DNA of 23,333 bases from CAYSPU01 sp964432995 (GCA_964432995.1 CAYSPU010000070.1:1-23333), one strand, 5' to 3'. Positions 13,902 through 22,681 are shown, counted from the first letter of the stretch. A program made the numbers and translations. The notes: generated by a model not told the origin, from the sequence alone.

Positions 13902-16900
13902 TCCCCTGCTCATCATCGGGGTCTGCTGTCTCTATGTGGCCCTGCTGTTTGTGGTCGCGCTCTGGGTGGAGCGGAAAGCCGAGACCGGGGTCGACGTTGG
14001 CAACCACCCGGTGATCTACACGCTCTCGATCACCGTCTACCTGACCGCCTGGACGTTCTACGGCAGTGTCGGCAAGGCCGCTTCCTCGGGAACGCTGTTC
14101 CTCACTTTCTACCTGGGACCAACGCTGGCCATGTTCCTGTGGTGGACGTTGCTGCGCCGGATGATCCGAATCAAGAACGCCTACCGGGTGACGAGCATCG
14201 CCGATTTCATCTCCCTGCGGTACAACAAGTCGGCTTCCATCGCGGCGTTGGTCACTGCCATCGCGCTTCTGGGGATCGTCCCCTACATCGCGCTGCAACT
14301 GAAGGCCATCATCACTACCTTCGGGCTCATCACTCACTCCGCGGGAACCACGGATGCGGGCTGGGCGAGCCGGCATGCCGGTTTGTTGATGGCCGTCATG
14401 ATCGCCGTGTTCACCATTGTCCTGGGCGTGCGCCGGGTGGTTCCCACCGAACGGCATCAGGGCATGGTCCTCGCCATGGCCGTCGAGAGTCTGGTGAAAC
14501 TGGCGGCCTTGCTCGCGGTCGGCGCCTTCGTGACCTACCATCTCTTCGACGGTTTGGGCGACCTGTTCCAGCGTTTTGCGGAGAGCCCCTTCCAGCAGTC
14601 CATCGCCGCGGCCCAGGCGAGTCCCGAGTTTCACTTCACCTGGACCACCTACCTCGTGCTGTCGATGGCGGCGTTCCTCTTCCTGCCGCGGCAGTTCCAC
14701 ATGATGGTGGTGGAGAACTTCCACGAGCGGCACCTCCGCACGGCGCTGTGGCTGTGCCCGCTGTACATGCTCCTCATCACGGTGTTCATTCTGCCGATTG
14801 CCATGGGCGGCCTGTTGTCCGGCCACGCCGTGGAGGAGGCCGACACGTTCGTCTTGCAGTTGCCGATGGGTGCGGGCCGGCCCTGGCTCTCCCTGCTGGT
14901 CTTCCTGGGGGGGTTCTCCGCCGCCACCGGCATGGTCATGATCAGCTCCATGACCATCGCCACCATGGTGACCAACCACCTGCTGCTGCCGGCGCTCGAC
15001 GTCGTCCGGCCGCTCGGCTTCCTCAAACGCCACCTCCTCCACAGCCGCTGGGTCTGCGTCGCGCTGCTGATCCTGACGGGCTACTGGTTCCTGCGCCAGG
15101 TGGGCGTGTACTTCACGCTGGTCGACATCGGCGTCCTCTCCTTCGCGGCGATCCTGCAGTTCGTCCCCGCCATCGTCGGCGGGCTCTTCTGGAAACGGGG
15201 CAACCGCATCGGCGCCCGGTGGGGCATGACTGCGGGCATTGCGCTCTGGACCTATACCCTGATCCTACCCGCCTTCGCCCGGGGTGGCTGGATCTCCCGG
15301 TCCCTCCTCGAGAACGGCCCCTGGGGAATCGACCTCTTGCGGCCGGAACACCTCTGCGGCGTCTCCGGACTCGATCCCACCAGCCATGCGGTGTTCTGGA
15401 CCATGTTGGTCAACGTCAGCCTCTACGTCCTCGGGTCCCTCTGTGTCCGGCAGAGCCAGGAAGAACGCAGCCTGGCCGAAGACCTCGTCGGAATCCTGGG
15501 CGCCGAACACGCGCCCCTGTCCCTCACGGGTGAGGCCACCGTCAGCCTCGCCGCCAAGCGCCAGCTCATCGAGAGTCTCTTTCGCGATTACTTCGCGCCG
15601 GACCAAGCGGCGGCCCTGACCAGGGAATGCGTCGACGCGCTGCCCCTCGGGTCCCGGGAGACCATCTCCGTCGTCGAGTTGGCCGAGCTCTTCAACGAAG
15701 CCGAGAAACACCTCGCCGCGTCCATCGGCGCCGCCGCCGCCCACCGGGCGGTGCACAGGAGCGCCCTCGTCACCCCCACCGAAGAGAATGCGTTGAGACG
15801 GGCGTACGCCGACATCATGGCCGAGCTGAAAGTCACCCCCGCGGGCCTCAAACAGAAGATCGATTTCCATCGGGAGCGCGCCTCCCTGCTCGAACGCCAG
15901 GCCTCCGAACTGGAAGAGAAGGTGAAGGAACGAGACCGGGAAATCGCCGAACGCCGGAAGGCCGAGGACGCCCTGCGGCACTCCGAAAAGCGACTCGCGG
16001 ACGTGATCGACTTCCTTCCGGACCCGACGTTTGCGATCGACCTGCAGGGCCGGGTCATCATCTGGAACCGCGCCGCCGAAGAGTTCACCGGCGTGAAAGC
16101 CGAAGCCATGCTGGGCAAAGGCGACCATGAGTACGCCCTGCCCTTCTACGGAACCCGACGTCCCCTCCTGATTGATCTCGTATTCCAGCCCGCCGCGGAA
16201 GTCGAGCGCCTCTACTCCGACCTGCGGCGGGAGGGAGGCAAGATCTATGCCGCAGCCTTCACCCGCATCTCGGGAGGTGGCGAGGCTTACCTCCTCGGAA
16301 CCGCCGCTCCCTTGATCGATTTCGAGGGCAAGGTCATCGGGGCCATCGAAAGCCTCCGCGACATCACCGATCGCAAGAAGGCCGAGGATGCCCTGCGCGA
16401 ATCCGAGGAGCGGTTCTCGGCCATCGTGCGGCAGGCCCAGGACGGCATCGTGTTGATCCAGGGCAGCGACCTGCTTTTCGCCAACGACGCCGCGGCCCAT
16501 ATGCTCGGCTATCGCCCCGAGGAAATGAAAGGCACCCCCTTCCTCAACTACGTGGCTCCCGAGAGCCGGGAGTTCATCGTCGGCAGCATCCGCAAACGAA
16601 TGCAGGGGGAATTCTCGCCGCCCCTCTACGAAGCCCGGCTCCTCCGGCGGGACGGCGCAACTCTCGACATCGAAATCTCGGCGGGGATCATCCGGCACCG
16701 CGGCAAACCCACCAGCATCGGCTTGCTCCGCGACATCACCGAACGCAAACAGGCGGAGCAGCGAATACGCCAGCTCAACGAGGAACTCGAACAGCGGGTC
16801 GCGGACCGCACCGCCCAGCTCGCCGCCGCCAACAAGGAACTCGAAGCCTTCACCTACTCCGTCTCCCACGACCTGCGCGCCCCGCTGCGCGCCATGGATG

Positions 16901-17553
16901 GCTACGCCCACATGCTCCTCGAGGACCATGGACCTTCGCTGGGCCCGGACGCCCGCCAGTTGTGTGGCGGCATTCGCGACAACGCCCGGCGCATGAGCCA
17001 ACTGGTCAATGATCTGCTCGCTCTTTCCCGGTTTACCCGGGCCGAGTTGCACGCCTTGAGCTTTGATATGAACGCCCTGGTGCGGTCGGTCTGCGCGGAA
17101 CTCACCGCTCCGGAAAACCAGGACCGGATCGAGATTCGCATCGGCGACCTGCCGCCCGTGGTTGCCGACGAACGGCTGTTGCGGCAGGTCTGGGTCAACT
17201 TGCTGTCCAATGCCCTGAAGTTCTCCGCCAAGCGCGAGCAAGCCGTCATTGAGGTGGGCGCCGAGTCGCGAGCGTGGGAGACCGTCTACTGGGTGCGGGA
17301 CAACGGCGTGGGTTTCGACATGCAGCACGCCGCCAAGCTCTTCGGAGTGTTCGAACGGCTGCACACCCATCGCGAGTTCGAAGGCACCGGTGTCGGACTC
17401 GCCATCGTCCAGAGAATCATTCACCGGCATCGCGGGCGGGTCTGGGCCGTCGCCGCCGCCGACCGCGGTGCGACCTTTTCCTTCTCCCTGCCCCGTACCG
17501 TGAACTCCCGGGCCGTATCTCCCGTGTCCACAACGACACCCCAGTCTCGCTGA
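13894..17553 (+). CDS. Sodium:solute symporter-fused PAS-PAS histidine kinase (CbrA-like)
   Basis: 1219 residues from the ATG at 13894, preceded by GAGGAGG with 5-nt spacing. Residues 1 to about 490 are a multi-pass sodium:solute symporter domain (about 12-13 helices; TAWTFYGSVGKAASSGTLFLTFYLGPTL near the start). About 530-645 is a soluble helical linker resembling the STAC domain of CbrA-type proteins. Coiled coil covers 650-697, PAS1 about 699-825 and PAS2 about 835-950. A second coiled coil leads to HisKA with the phospho-acceptor His992 (SVSHDLRAPL). The HATPase has the N box NLLSNALKF (1102-1110), G1 DNGVGFD (1136-1142) and G2 GTGVGLAI (1164-1171). All kinase motifs are intact. There is no receiver domain and no response regulator gene in the window, so the partner is elsewhere. 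It probably senses uptake of a solute; the ligand is unknown. Confidence 0.93.
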   Translation: MFSPLLIIGVCCLYVALLFVVALWVERKAETGVDVGNHPVIYTLSITVYLTAWTFYGSVGKAASSGTLFLTFYLGPTLAMFLWWTLLRRMIRIKNAYRVTSIADFISLRYNKSASIAALVTAIALLGIVPYIALQLKAIITTFGLITHSAGTTDAGWASRHAGLLMAVMIAVFTIVLGVRRVVPTERHQGMVLAMAVESLVKLAALLAVGAFVTYHLFDGLGDLFQRFAESPFQQSIAAAQASPEFHFTWTTYLVLSMAAFLFLPRQFHMMVVENFHERHLRTALWLCPLYMLLITVFILPIAMGGLLSGHAVEEADTFVLQLPMGAGRPWLSLLVFLGGFSAATGMVMISSMTIATMVTNHLLLPALDVVRPLGFLKRHLLHSRWVCVALLILTGYWFLRQVGVYFTLVDIGVLSFAAILQFVPAIVGGLFWKRGNRIGARWGMTAGIALWTYTLILPAFARGGWISRSLLENGPWGIDLLRPEHLCGVSGLDPTSHAVFWTMLVNVSLYVLGSLCVRQSQEERSLAEDLVGILGAEHAPLSLTGEATVSLAAKRQLIESLFRDYFAPDQAAALTRECVDALPLGSRETISVVELAELFNEAEKHLAASIGAAAAHRAVHRSALVTPTEENALRRAYADIMAELKVTPAGLKQKIDFHRERASLLERQASELEEKVKERDREIAERRKAEDALRHSEKRLADVIDFLPDPTFAIDLQGRVIIWNRAAEEFTGVKAEAMLGKGDHEYALPFYGTRRPLLIDLVFQPAAEVERLYSDLRREGGKIYAAAFTRISGGGEAYLLGTAAPLIDFEGKVIGAIESLRDITDRKKAEDALRESEERFSAIVRQAQDGIVLIQGSDLLFANDAAAHMLGYRPEEMKGTPFLNYVAPESREFIVGSIRKRMQGEFSPPLYEARLLRRDGATLDIEISAGIIRHRGKPTSIGLLRDITERKQAEQRIRQLNEELEQRVADRTAQLAAANKELEAFTYSVSHDLRAPLRAMDGYAHMLLEDHGPSLGPDARQLCGGIRDNARRMSQLVNDLLALSRFTRAELHALSFDMNALVRSVCAELTAPENQDRIEIRIGDLPPVVADERLLRQVWVNLLSNALKFSAKREQAVIEVGAESRAWETVYWVRDNGVGFDMQHAAKLFGVFERLHTHREFEGTGVGLAIVQRIIHRHRGRVWAVAAADRGATFSFSLPRTVNSRAVSPVSTTTPQSR

Positions 17554-17588
17554 CCAGGCGACGCTTCCGCAGCGCGCGCCCGGGCGTC

Positions 17589-19730
17589 TCACTGCGCCGC
17601 GTCTTCAAGCGCTTGCCGGACGATGCCGGGGGTGAGCAACTGCGGCAAGACGATCGGCGGCCGGTCGCTCCGCCGGGGATAGACCAGCACCAACGGCACG
17701 CCCGCGCGTTCGAAGCGCCGAAGTTCCCCCGTAATCGCCGGGTCCTGCAGGGTGTAGTCACCGAGCAACGCCACGGCGCCCAGCGCCCGCACTTGATCGG
17801 CCACCGACGGGATTTCGAGGCTGGTCTTCTTGTTCACCTGGCAGGTCCAACACCAGTCCGCCGTGAAATCCACCAACACCACCCGACCCTCCCGACGCGC
17901 GCGCTCCACCGCCTCGCGACTCCACGGCTCCCACGCGATCAGGGAACCGGCCGCGGCAGGCGCCGCCGCGCCGCCGGTTCGCGACTCGCGCCAGCGCAAC
18001 TGACCTTCCAGTGCCCATCCGTAAACGGCGATCACCAAGAGCAGACTCGCCACCCCCCACCGCCAGCGCCCGCTCGCCGCCCGCTGCCCCATCTGCCCCC
18101 AAACCCAGGCGGCCAACCCCAGCCCAACCAAAAACACGCCAACCCAGAGGACGCCGGCGCTGCCGTAATGCCGGGCCAGCACGCTCAGCAGCCATGCCGC
18201 CGCGCCCAACATCGGGAAGCCCATCGCCACCTTCAGCCGCTCCATCCACGCGCCGGGGCGCGGCAATAGCCGGCTCAACCCCGGCACGAAACAGATCAGC
18301 ACATAGGGCGCCGCCAACCCCGCGCCGATCGCCAGAAACAAAAGCAAGATCACCGGCGCGGAAGACTGCGTCAGAGCGAAACCCACCGCGGTCCCGAGAA
18401 ACGGCGCCGTGCAGGGCGTCGCCAAAGCCGTCGCCAGCACCCCGTTGAAGAAGGCGCCCGTCCCCCCTTCCCGCCCGGCCCAGGCCGCCGCCGCGCCCAG
18501 GGCCCGTCCGCTCAGGGTGACTTCAAACACCCCGAACAGATTCAGCGCCACCAGCGTGACCAGCGCGGTCATCACCAGGAGAAAACCCGGACTCTGGAAC
18601 TGCATGCCCCAGTTGGCCACGCGCCCCGCCGCCTGCACCCCGATCACCACCCCGGCCAGCACCACGAACGACACCAGCACCCCCAAGCCGTACAGCAGGC
18701 CGTGCCGACGCACCGTCGCCGGCGATTCCTGGGCTTGGCGGACAAACCCCAGCACCTTCAGGGCAATCACCGGTAACACGCAGGGCATCGCGTTCAAAAT
18801 GACCCCACCCACGAACGCCAACAACAGCATCCACCACAACGACGGGGGCGCTCCCCCGGAAGTCTCTGCCGCCCCAACCGGTTCGCTCTCCCGCGACGCA
18901 ACCGCCGCACCCGCCGTCGGCCGCAAGACCACTTCATAGGCTGCCAGCGCCGGCGCCCGCGCCGCCACCAGCACCCCCGGAACCGCCACCGGCCACTCCT
19001 CCTTCACGCGCCGCACCTTCTTCTCCAGGCGCACGGATCCTTCCGACGCCACTCGCTGCGTCTCCGCCTGCGCCTCGTAGCCCTCGGCGGGGAGCGGCAG
19101 AAAGTCCGCCTCCGGCGTGAGACTCCCCCCCCGCCACTCGATGCGGAGCGTTCGCTGGCCGCCCGCTTCGGCGTCCGCCCAGGAAGCGGTGACGCCCGGG
19201 AGCCCCTCCTGTCGGGGCATTCGTGCTCGGGCCTCGTCCAGCCAGCCGGTTTCGGCAGCAGACCTGGTCTCGCCGCCCACGACCAGCGTGGCGGCAACCT
19301 CGGCGGAACCGGGCACGCAAAGGTCCGAGCATTCGAGCCAGGAAACGGTTGCCCGCACGTCGATGGGACCTGGCTTCAGCGAGGAATCCAGCGTCAACGG
19401 CACCAGAAGCGTCGCGCGGTCGTGATACACGTAGGTTGTCAATCCCTCGAGCGAGTGCTTCTCCGGCACCGGCCACTGAATTGCCCCCGCGCTGATCCCC
19501 GCCGGCAACTGCCACGCGATCTCGGTCGCCCCCCCCGAATCGCCCGGGTTCACCCAATACGTGTGCCAGCCGGCGTCCATCTCGAGCACCACCCCGGCCA
19601 ACACCGTGGACCCCGGCGTGGCGACTTCCGCCGAGAGCACCAATCGCGCCCGCGTGTGGCTGGCCGCGTTCAGTCCAACGCTGGCCGCCACCGCGAGGCA
19701 CAACAGCATCCTGCGAGCCCCCAAACGCAT
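17589..19730 (-). CDS. dsbD: Thiol:disulfide interchange protein, DsbD/ScsB type
   Basis: 713 residues from the ATG at 19728-19730. After a signal peptide (about 1-23) comes a periplasmic alpha-type domain (about 25-290) with the redox pair Cys134 and Cys138 (WLECSDLCVPG). Eight or so membrane helices follow (about 298-575) with the DsbD cysteines Cys317 (MPCVLPV) and Cys440 (TPCTAPFLG). The C-terminal thioredoxin-like gamma domain (about 600-713) carries the CxxC of ADWCWTC (Cys627, Cys630) and the cis-proline loop GVPLVLV. All six electron-relay cysteines are present. It carries reducing power from cytoplasmic thioredoxin to periplasmic partners. The long N-terminal domain (HTYWVNPGDSGGATEIAW) is of the ScsB-like kind rather than the short E. 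coli one. It converges on the histidine kinase gene with a 35-bp gap. No dsbC/dsbE or cytochrome maturation genes are adjacent. Confidence 0.93.
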   Translation of the reverse strand: MRLGARRMLLCLAVAASVGLNAASHTRARLVLSAEVATPGSTVLAGVVLEMDAGWHTYWVNPGDSGGATEIAWQLPAGISAGAIQWPVPEKHSLEGLTTYVYHDRATLLVPLTLDSSLKPGPIDVRATVSWLECSDLCVPGSAEVAATLVVGGETRSAAETGWLDEARARMPRQEGLPGVTASWADAEAGGQRTLRIEWRGGSLTPEADFLPLPAEGYEAQAETQRVASEGSVRLEKKVRRVKEEWPVAVPGVLVAARAPALAAYEVVLRPTAGAAVASRESEPVGAAETSGGAPPSLWWMLLLAFVGGVILNAMPCVLPVIALKVLGFVRQAQESPATVRRHGLLYGLGVLVSFVVLAGVVIGVQAAGRVANWGMQFQSPGFLLVMTALVTLVALNLFGVFEVTLSGRALGAAAAWAGREGGTGAFFNGVLATALATPCTAPFLGTAVGFALTQSSAPVILLLFLAIGAGLAAPYVLICFVPGLSRLLPRPGAWMERLKVAMGFPMLGAAAWLLSVLARHYGSAGVLWVGVFLVGLGLAAWVWGQMGQRAASGRWRWGVASLLLVIAVYGWALEGQLRWRESRTGGAAAPAAAGSLIAWEPWSREAVERARREGRVVLVDFTADWCWTCQVNKKTSLEIPSVADQVRALGAVALLGDYTLQDPAITGELRRFERAGVPLVLVYPRRSDRPPIVLPQLLTPGIVRQALEDAAQ

Positions 19731-19737
19731 GCCCTCC

Positions 19738-19766
19738 CGAATACCTCACAACCTGCCCAAAGTCAA
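19738..19766 (-). promoter_or_regulatory. Candidate promoter of dsbD placing the ATG near +1
   Basis: TTGACT (19766-19761, five of six consensus bases), a 17-nt spacer and TATTCG (19743-19738) are followed after 7 nt (GGAGGGC) by the ATG. The purine-rich interval looks like a Shine-Dalgarno site but leaves only 1-2 nt to the ATG, too close to work. The five 8-bp repeats begin 5 nt beyond the -35. Confidence 0.45.
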
Positions 19767-19771
19767 AACGG

Positions 19772-19811
19772 CGGCACGTCGGCACGCCGGCACGCCGGCG
19801 AGTCGGCGCGT
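19772..19811. repeat. Five degenerate 8-bp tandem repeats (CGGCACGC type)
   Basis: Read on the plus strand the stretch divides exactly into CGGCACGT, CGGCACGC, CGGCACGC, CGGCGAGT and CGGCGCGT. It lies immediately upstream of the candidate dsbD -35 element, so it may be either a slippage-prone microsatellite or a set of binding sites. Confidence 0.7.
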
Positions 19812-19838
19812 TGCTCCGACGCGCGCCACCTCCTGCAC

Positions 19839-20172
19839 CTCCCCCATCCGGTAGGGCGACCTCTCCGAGGGCGCCGCCAACACGCAGGCACCGATGCACA
19901 TGTTCCCGGCGCGCTGCGGAGAGCGCGCCCCACCACATGCGCCTCCCCCATCCGGTAGGGCGACCTCTCCGAGGGCGCCGCCAACACGCAGGCACCNNNN
20001 NNNNNNNNNNNNNNNNNNNNNNNNNNNNNNNNNNNNNNNNNNNNNNNNNNNNNNNNNNNNNNNNNNNNNNNNNNNNNNNNNNNNNNNNNNNNNNNNGATG
20101 CACATGTTCCCGGCGCGCTGCGGAGAGCGCGCCCCACCACATGCCTCCCCCATCCGGTAGGGCGACCTCTCG
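19839..20172. repeat. Hairpin-bearing tandem repeat, 104-bp unit, interrupted by assembly gap
   Basis: The unit begins CTCCCCCATCC at 19839 and again at 19943, a 104-bp period, with the first two copies matching up to the gap at 19997. After the gap the second half of a unit resumes (20097) and a partial unit starts at 20145 and ends near 20170. Each unit contains an exact 8-bp hairpin, GGCGCGCT and AGCGCGCC around a 6-nt loop, and a core at 19850-19877 that recurs at 19954-19981, partly at 20156-20170 and in full at 22858-22885. The junction before the last copy is 2 bp shorter (CATGCC versus CATGCGCC). True copy number is unknown. Confidence 0.9.
19997..20096. other. Assembly gap (100 Ns)
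   Basis: The run is exactly 100 Ns, the usual placeholder for a gap of unknown size. It falls inside the 104-bp tandem repeat, which is the likely cause of the break. Confidence 0.98.
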
Positions 20173-20243
20173 CCGGACTTCGCGCTCAGAATCGCCTCGC
20201 CCAATCCGCACTGGAGCGCCACACTCCGCCCCACGCACGAACC

Positions 20244-21377
20244 ATGTCGACTCTCCCGGAACCGACCTACCGCTGGATCCATTGTGGCGACGAAGCCTTC
20301 GCCGACATGGCCCGGGCGATCGATGCCGCTCGGCAGTCGGTCCGCTTCGAAACCTACATCTACGCTTCGGGCAGTCCGGGTGACGACCTCCGCGACGTGC
20401 TGGTCCGCGCCGCACAGCGCGGGCTCGACGTACGGGTCCTGCTCGACGCCTTTGGATCGCTGTACCTGACCGACAGCTACTGGGCCTCGCTGCGCGCGGC
20501 CGGCGGCCAGTTGCGCTGGTTCAACCCCTTCTCCCTCCGCCGCTTCAACATTCGCAACCACCGCAAACTGCTCGTGACCGACGAAACCACCGCCATGATC
20601 GGCGGCTTCAACGTCGCCCCCCAATGGCTCGGCGACGGCCTCCAGCGCGGCTGGCGCGACCTGGGCCTCACCTTGACCGGCGCCCTGCCCCGCGAACTCG
20701 CCGTCTCCTTCGACGCCATGTTCGGCCTCGCCGAGTTCCAACACCAGCGCTTCGCCCGACTCCGCCGCACCGCCTCCAAACGCTGCGTCGTCTGCCCTCA
20801 GGGCGAACTGCTGATGAACGGCCCCGGCCGCGGCTTCAACCCCATCAAACGCGCCCTGCGCGAGCACCTCGCCCAAGCCCAGTCCGTGCAGATCATCGCC
20901 GCCTACTTCCTGCCGCCCCCGCGACTCCGCCGCCTCCTCGAGCGCGTCGCCCGCCGCGGCGGACGGGTCCAACTCATCCTGCCCGCCAAGTCGGACGTCG
21001 TGCTGCTGCAGGCCGCCACCCGCAGTCTCTACCGACGTCTCCTGCGCGCCGGCATCGAGCTCCACGAATACACACCGCAGATCTTGCACACCAAGTTCAT
21101 CCGCATCGACGACGTGGTGTTCCTGGGATCCGCCAACCTCGATCCCCGAAGCCTGGGAATCAACTACGACTTCCTGGTGCGGATCCCGAGCCCGGCTCTG
21201 GCCGCCGAAGCCCGGCAGGTCTTCGCCGGTTACCTGCCCCACTGCCAACCCATCGAACTGGCCGCCTGGCGTCGCGCACGCTCCTTCTGGATCAAGCTGA
21301 TCGAGCGGTTGGCCTTCTTCCTCTTCTCGCGCATCGACCCCTTCATCACCCGGCAGCAGCTCAAGAACTTCCGCTGA
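20244..21377 (+). CDS. Phospholipase D-superfamily enzyme, cardiolipin synthase-like (ClsB type)
   Basis: 377 residues from the ATG at 20244. Two complete HKD motifs are present: HRKLLVTD (His106, Lys108, Asp113) followed by MIGGFN, and HTKFIRID (His282, Lys284, Asp289) followed by FLGSANLDPRS. These pair to form one active site using a phospho-histidine intermediate. ETYIYASG near residue 36 and FNPFSLRRFNIRNHRK are typical of bacterial cardiolipin synthases. Unlike ClsA there is no N-terminal pair of membrane helices; the length and layout are closer to ClsB, with a hydrophobic C-terminal stretch (FWIKLIERLAFFLFSR) that could touch the membrane. It probably transfers phosphatidyl groups to make cardiolipin or a related lipid; a PLD hydrolase cannot be excluded. 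No Shine-Dalgarno site is visible. It begins 72 bp after the tandem array. Confidence 0.9.
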   Translation: MSTLPEPTYRWIHCGDEAFADMARAIDAARQSVRFETYIYASGSPGDDLRDVLVRAAQRGLDVRVLLDAFGSLYLTDSYWASLRAAGGQLRWFNPFSLRRFNIRNHRKLLVTDETTAMIGGFNVAPQWLGDGLQRGWRDLGLTLTGALPRELAVSFDAMFGLAEFQHQRFARLRRTASKRCVVCPQGELLMNGPGRGFNPIKRALREHLAQAQSVQIIAAYFLPPPRLRRLLERVARRGGRVQLILPAKSDVVLLQAATRSLYRRLLRAGIELHEYTPQILHTKFIRIDDVVFLGSANLDPRSLGINYDFLVRIPSPALAAEARQVFAGYLPHCQPIELAAWRRARSFWIKLIERLAFFLFSRIDPFITRQQLKNFR

Positions 21378-21431
21378 CCGGGGACCTCCCCAATATCGAA
21401 TGAGGATTTGGGATGTCGGATCACCGCAAAT

Positions 21432-21570
21432 CCCTAAAGCGAAATCCCCAATCCTCAATCTTCAATGCCAAGCCGGTTGATTGGGGATTCGGGATTGAGG
21501 GTTTTCGATTTGGGACTTGGATGTCCCAACCTCCCAACCCTGAACCTTGAACCTCCCAACCTCCCTCCTC
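21432..21570. repeat. Intergenic heptad repeats forming an inverted structure
   Basis: The PLD/TPR gap is built of degenerate 7-mers: AATCCCC, AATCCTC, AATCTTC (21443-21463), then GGGGATT, CGGGATT, GAGGGTT, TTCGATT, TGGGACT (21483-21517), then AACCTCC/AACCTTG-type units up to about 21565. The left block AATCCCCAATC (21443-21453) is the exact reverse complement of GATTGGGGATT (21479-21489), giving an 11-bp stem with a 25-nt loop. Base composition is lower in GC than the flanking genes. The stem could terminate PLD transcription. Confidence 0.7.
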
Positions 21571-21609
21571 ACCCCGCGCTCTTCAGGGCGGCGAACTCCG
21601 GTCTCCCAC

Positions 21610-21637
21610 TTGCCTGGACGCCCACCTCTGCTACCGT
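21610..21637 (+). promoter_or_regulatory. Candidate leaderless promoter of the TPR gene
   Basis: TTGCCT (21610-21615), a 16-nt spacer and TACCGT (21632-21637) are followed after 6 nt by the GTG start at 21644. No Shine-Dalgarno sequence is present. Confidence 0.4.
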
Positions 21638-21643
21638 AGCCGC

Positions 21644-22681
21644 GTGCGTGTACCGCTGATCGTTTGCCTCAGCGCGCTGGCCGGGCTCTCCCTCCTCTCC
21701 CTGGAGGCCGCAGACCATTCGCCGCCCCCCCCCGCTCCGCCTCCCCCATCCGTCACCGCCACGAATCGCGCCGATCCCCTCGAAGCCGCCTACGAAGCGT
21801 TGCTCGAACAGGACGACGCCGCCGCGGCAGAAGTGGACGGCTGGATCCGCGCCGACCAGAAACGGATGGAAGACCCCACCGCGAGCACGGACGTCACCCT
21901 CGGCGCCCGCATCCGAGAGAGGTTCCAACTGGTGCGAAAGGCCTACGAGGACTTCCTTCGCGAGCATCCGGACCACGCGCGCGCCCGGTTGGCCTACGGG
22001 AGTTTCCTCCTGGAAACGGGCGAGGATGCAGAAGCCGTGCGCCAGATGGAGAAGGCGCGGGAGATCGACCCGAAGAACCCGGCAGCGTGGAACAACCTGG
22101 CCAACTACTACGGCCACGACGGGCCCGTCCAGAAAGCGTTCGAATACTACGCCAAGGCCATCGAGCTCAACCCCAAGGAGCCGGTCTATCTCCAGAACCT
22201 GGCCACGGTGGTCTTCCTCTTCCGTCCGGACGCCACCAACTTCTACCGCATCACTGAGTGGGAGGTATTCGAGAAGTCGTTGGACCTCTACCGCCAGGCA
22301 ATCCGCCTGGACCCGACGAATTTCCTCCTGGCAAGCGAGTATGCCCAGTCCTTCTACGGGGTACGGGTGCCAACCAACAGCGAGGTCACCGTCCGCGACC
22401 AGCGCCAACAGAAGGTGTATCAGGACGCCATCGCGGCGTGGGAGCAGGCCCAACGCCTCGCCAGCGATGACCTCCAACGCCAGGGAGTCGCGCTCCACCT
22501 CGCTCGAGTCCACCTCCTCGCCAACCACTTCGATGACGCCCAGCGCTACCTCGATTCCATCTCGCTCGAGCAGTATCGCGACGTCAAACAACGCATCCAG
22601 CGCAACCTGGCCTCGAAGCGGGAGAAGGCTGTCCCGAACACTCCGCGCACCAACGATCCGCCAGTTGCCCTGCCACCGTAG
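21644..22681 (+). CDS. Secreted tetratricopeptide-repeat protein
   Basis: 345 residues from the GTG at 21644. The first 22 residues are a signal peptide (MRVPLIVCLSALAGLSLLSL, then EAA), followed by a proline-rich linker (PPPPAPPPPS). A helical region leads into tetratricopeptide repeats at about 95-165: AYEDFLREHPDHARARLAYGSFLLETGEDAEAV, MEKAREIDPKNPAAWNNLANYYG and AFEYYAKAIELNPKEPVYLQNLA. Further TPR-like helices follow (YRQAIRLDPTNFLLASEYAQSFYG and the 285-315 region). The C-terminus is basic and proline-rich. TPRs make protein contacts; the partner is unknown. An exported protein with this layout (TPR, no enzyme domain) is common in Verrucomicrobiota. It follows the PLD gene by 266 bp but has its own promoter-like sequence. 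Confidence 0.88.
   Translation: MRVPLIVCLSALAGLSLLSLEAADHSPPPPAPPPPSVTATNRADPLEAAYEALLEQDDAAAAEVDGWIRADQKRMEDPTASTDVTLGARIRERFQLVRKAYEDFLREHPDHARARLAYGSFLLETGEDAEAVRQMEKAREIDPKNPAAWNNLANYYGHDGPVQKAFEYYAKAIELNPKEPVYLQNLATVVFLFRPDATNFYRITEWEVFEKSLDLYRQAIRLDPTNFLLASEYAQSFYGVRVPTNSEVTVRDQRQQKVYQDAIAAWEQAQRLASDDLQRQGVALHLARVHLLANHFDDAQRYLDSISLEQYRDVKQRIQRNLASKREKAVPNTPRTNDPPVALPP

Noticed and set aside
15265..17592. 775-codon minus-strand open frame opposite the histidine kinase
   Set aside because: The plus strand carries intact PAS, HisKA and HATPase motifs; the antisense frame shows no domain and is Gly/Val rich.
19731..19737. GGAGGG before dsbD as a Shine-Dalgarno site
   Set aside because: Only 1-2 nt separate it from the ATG, too close for normal use; the interval fits better as the stretch between a -10 element and a leaderless start.
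18934..21458. Long minus-strand open frames that pass through the N gap
   Set aside because: They read unknown bases as coding, overlap well-supported genes (dsbD, PLD) and consist of Arg/Gly-rich shadow sequence.
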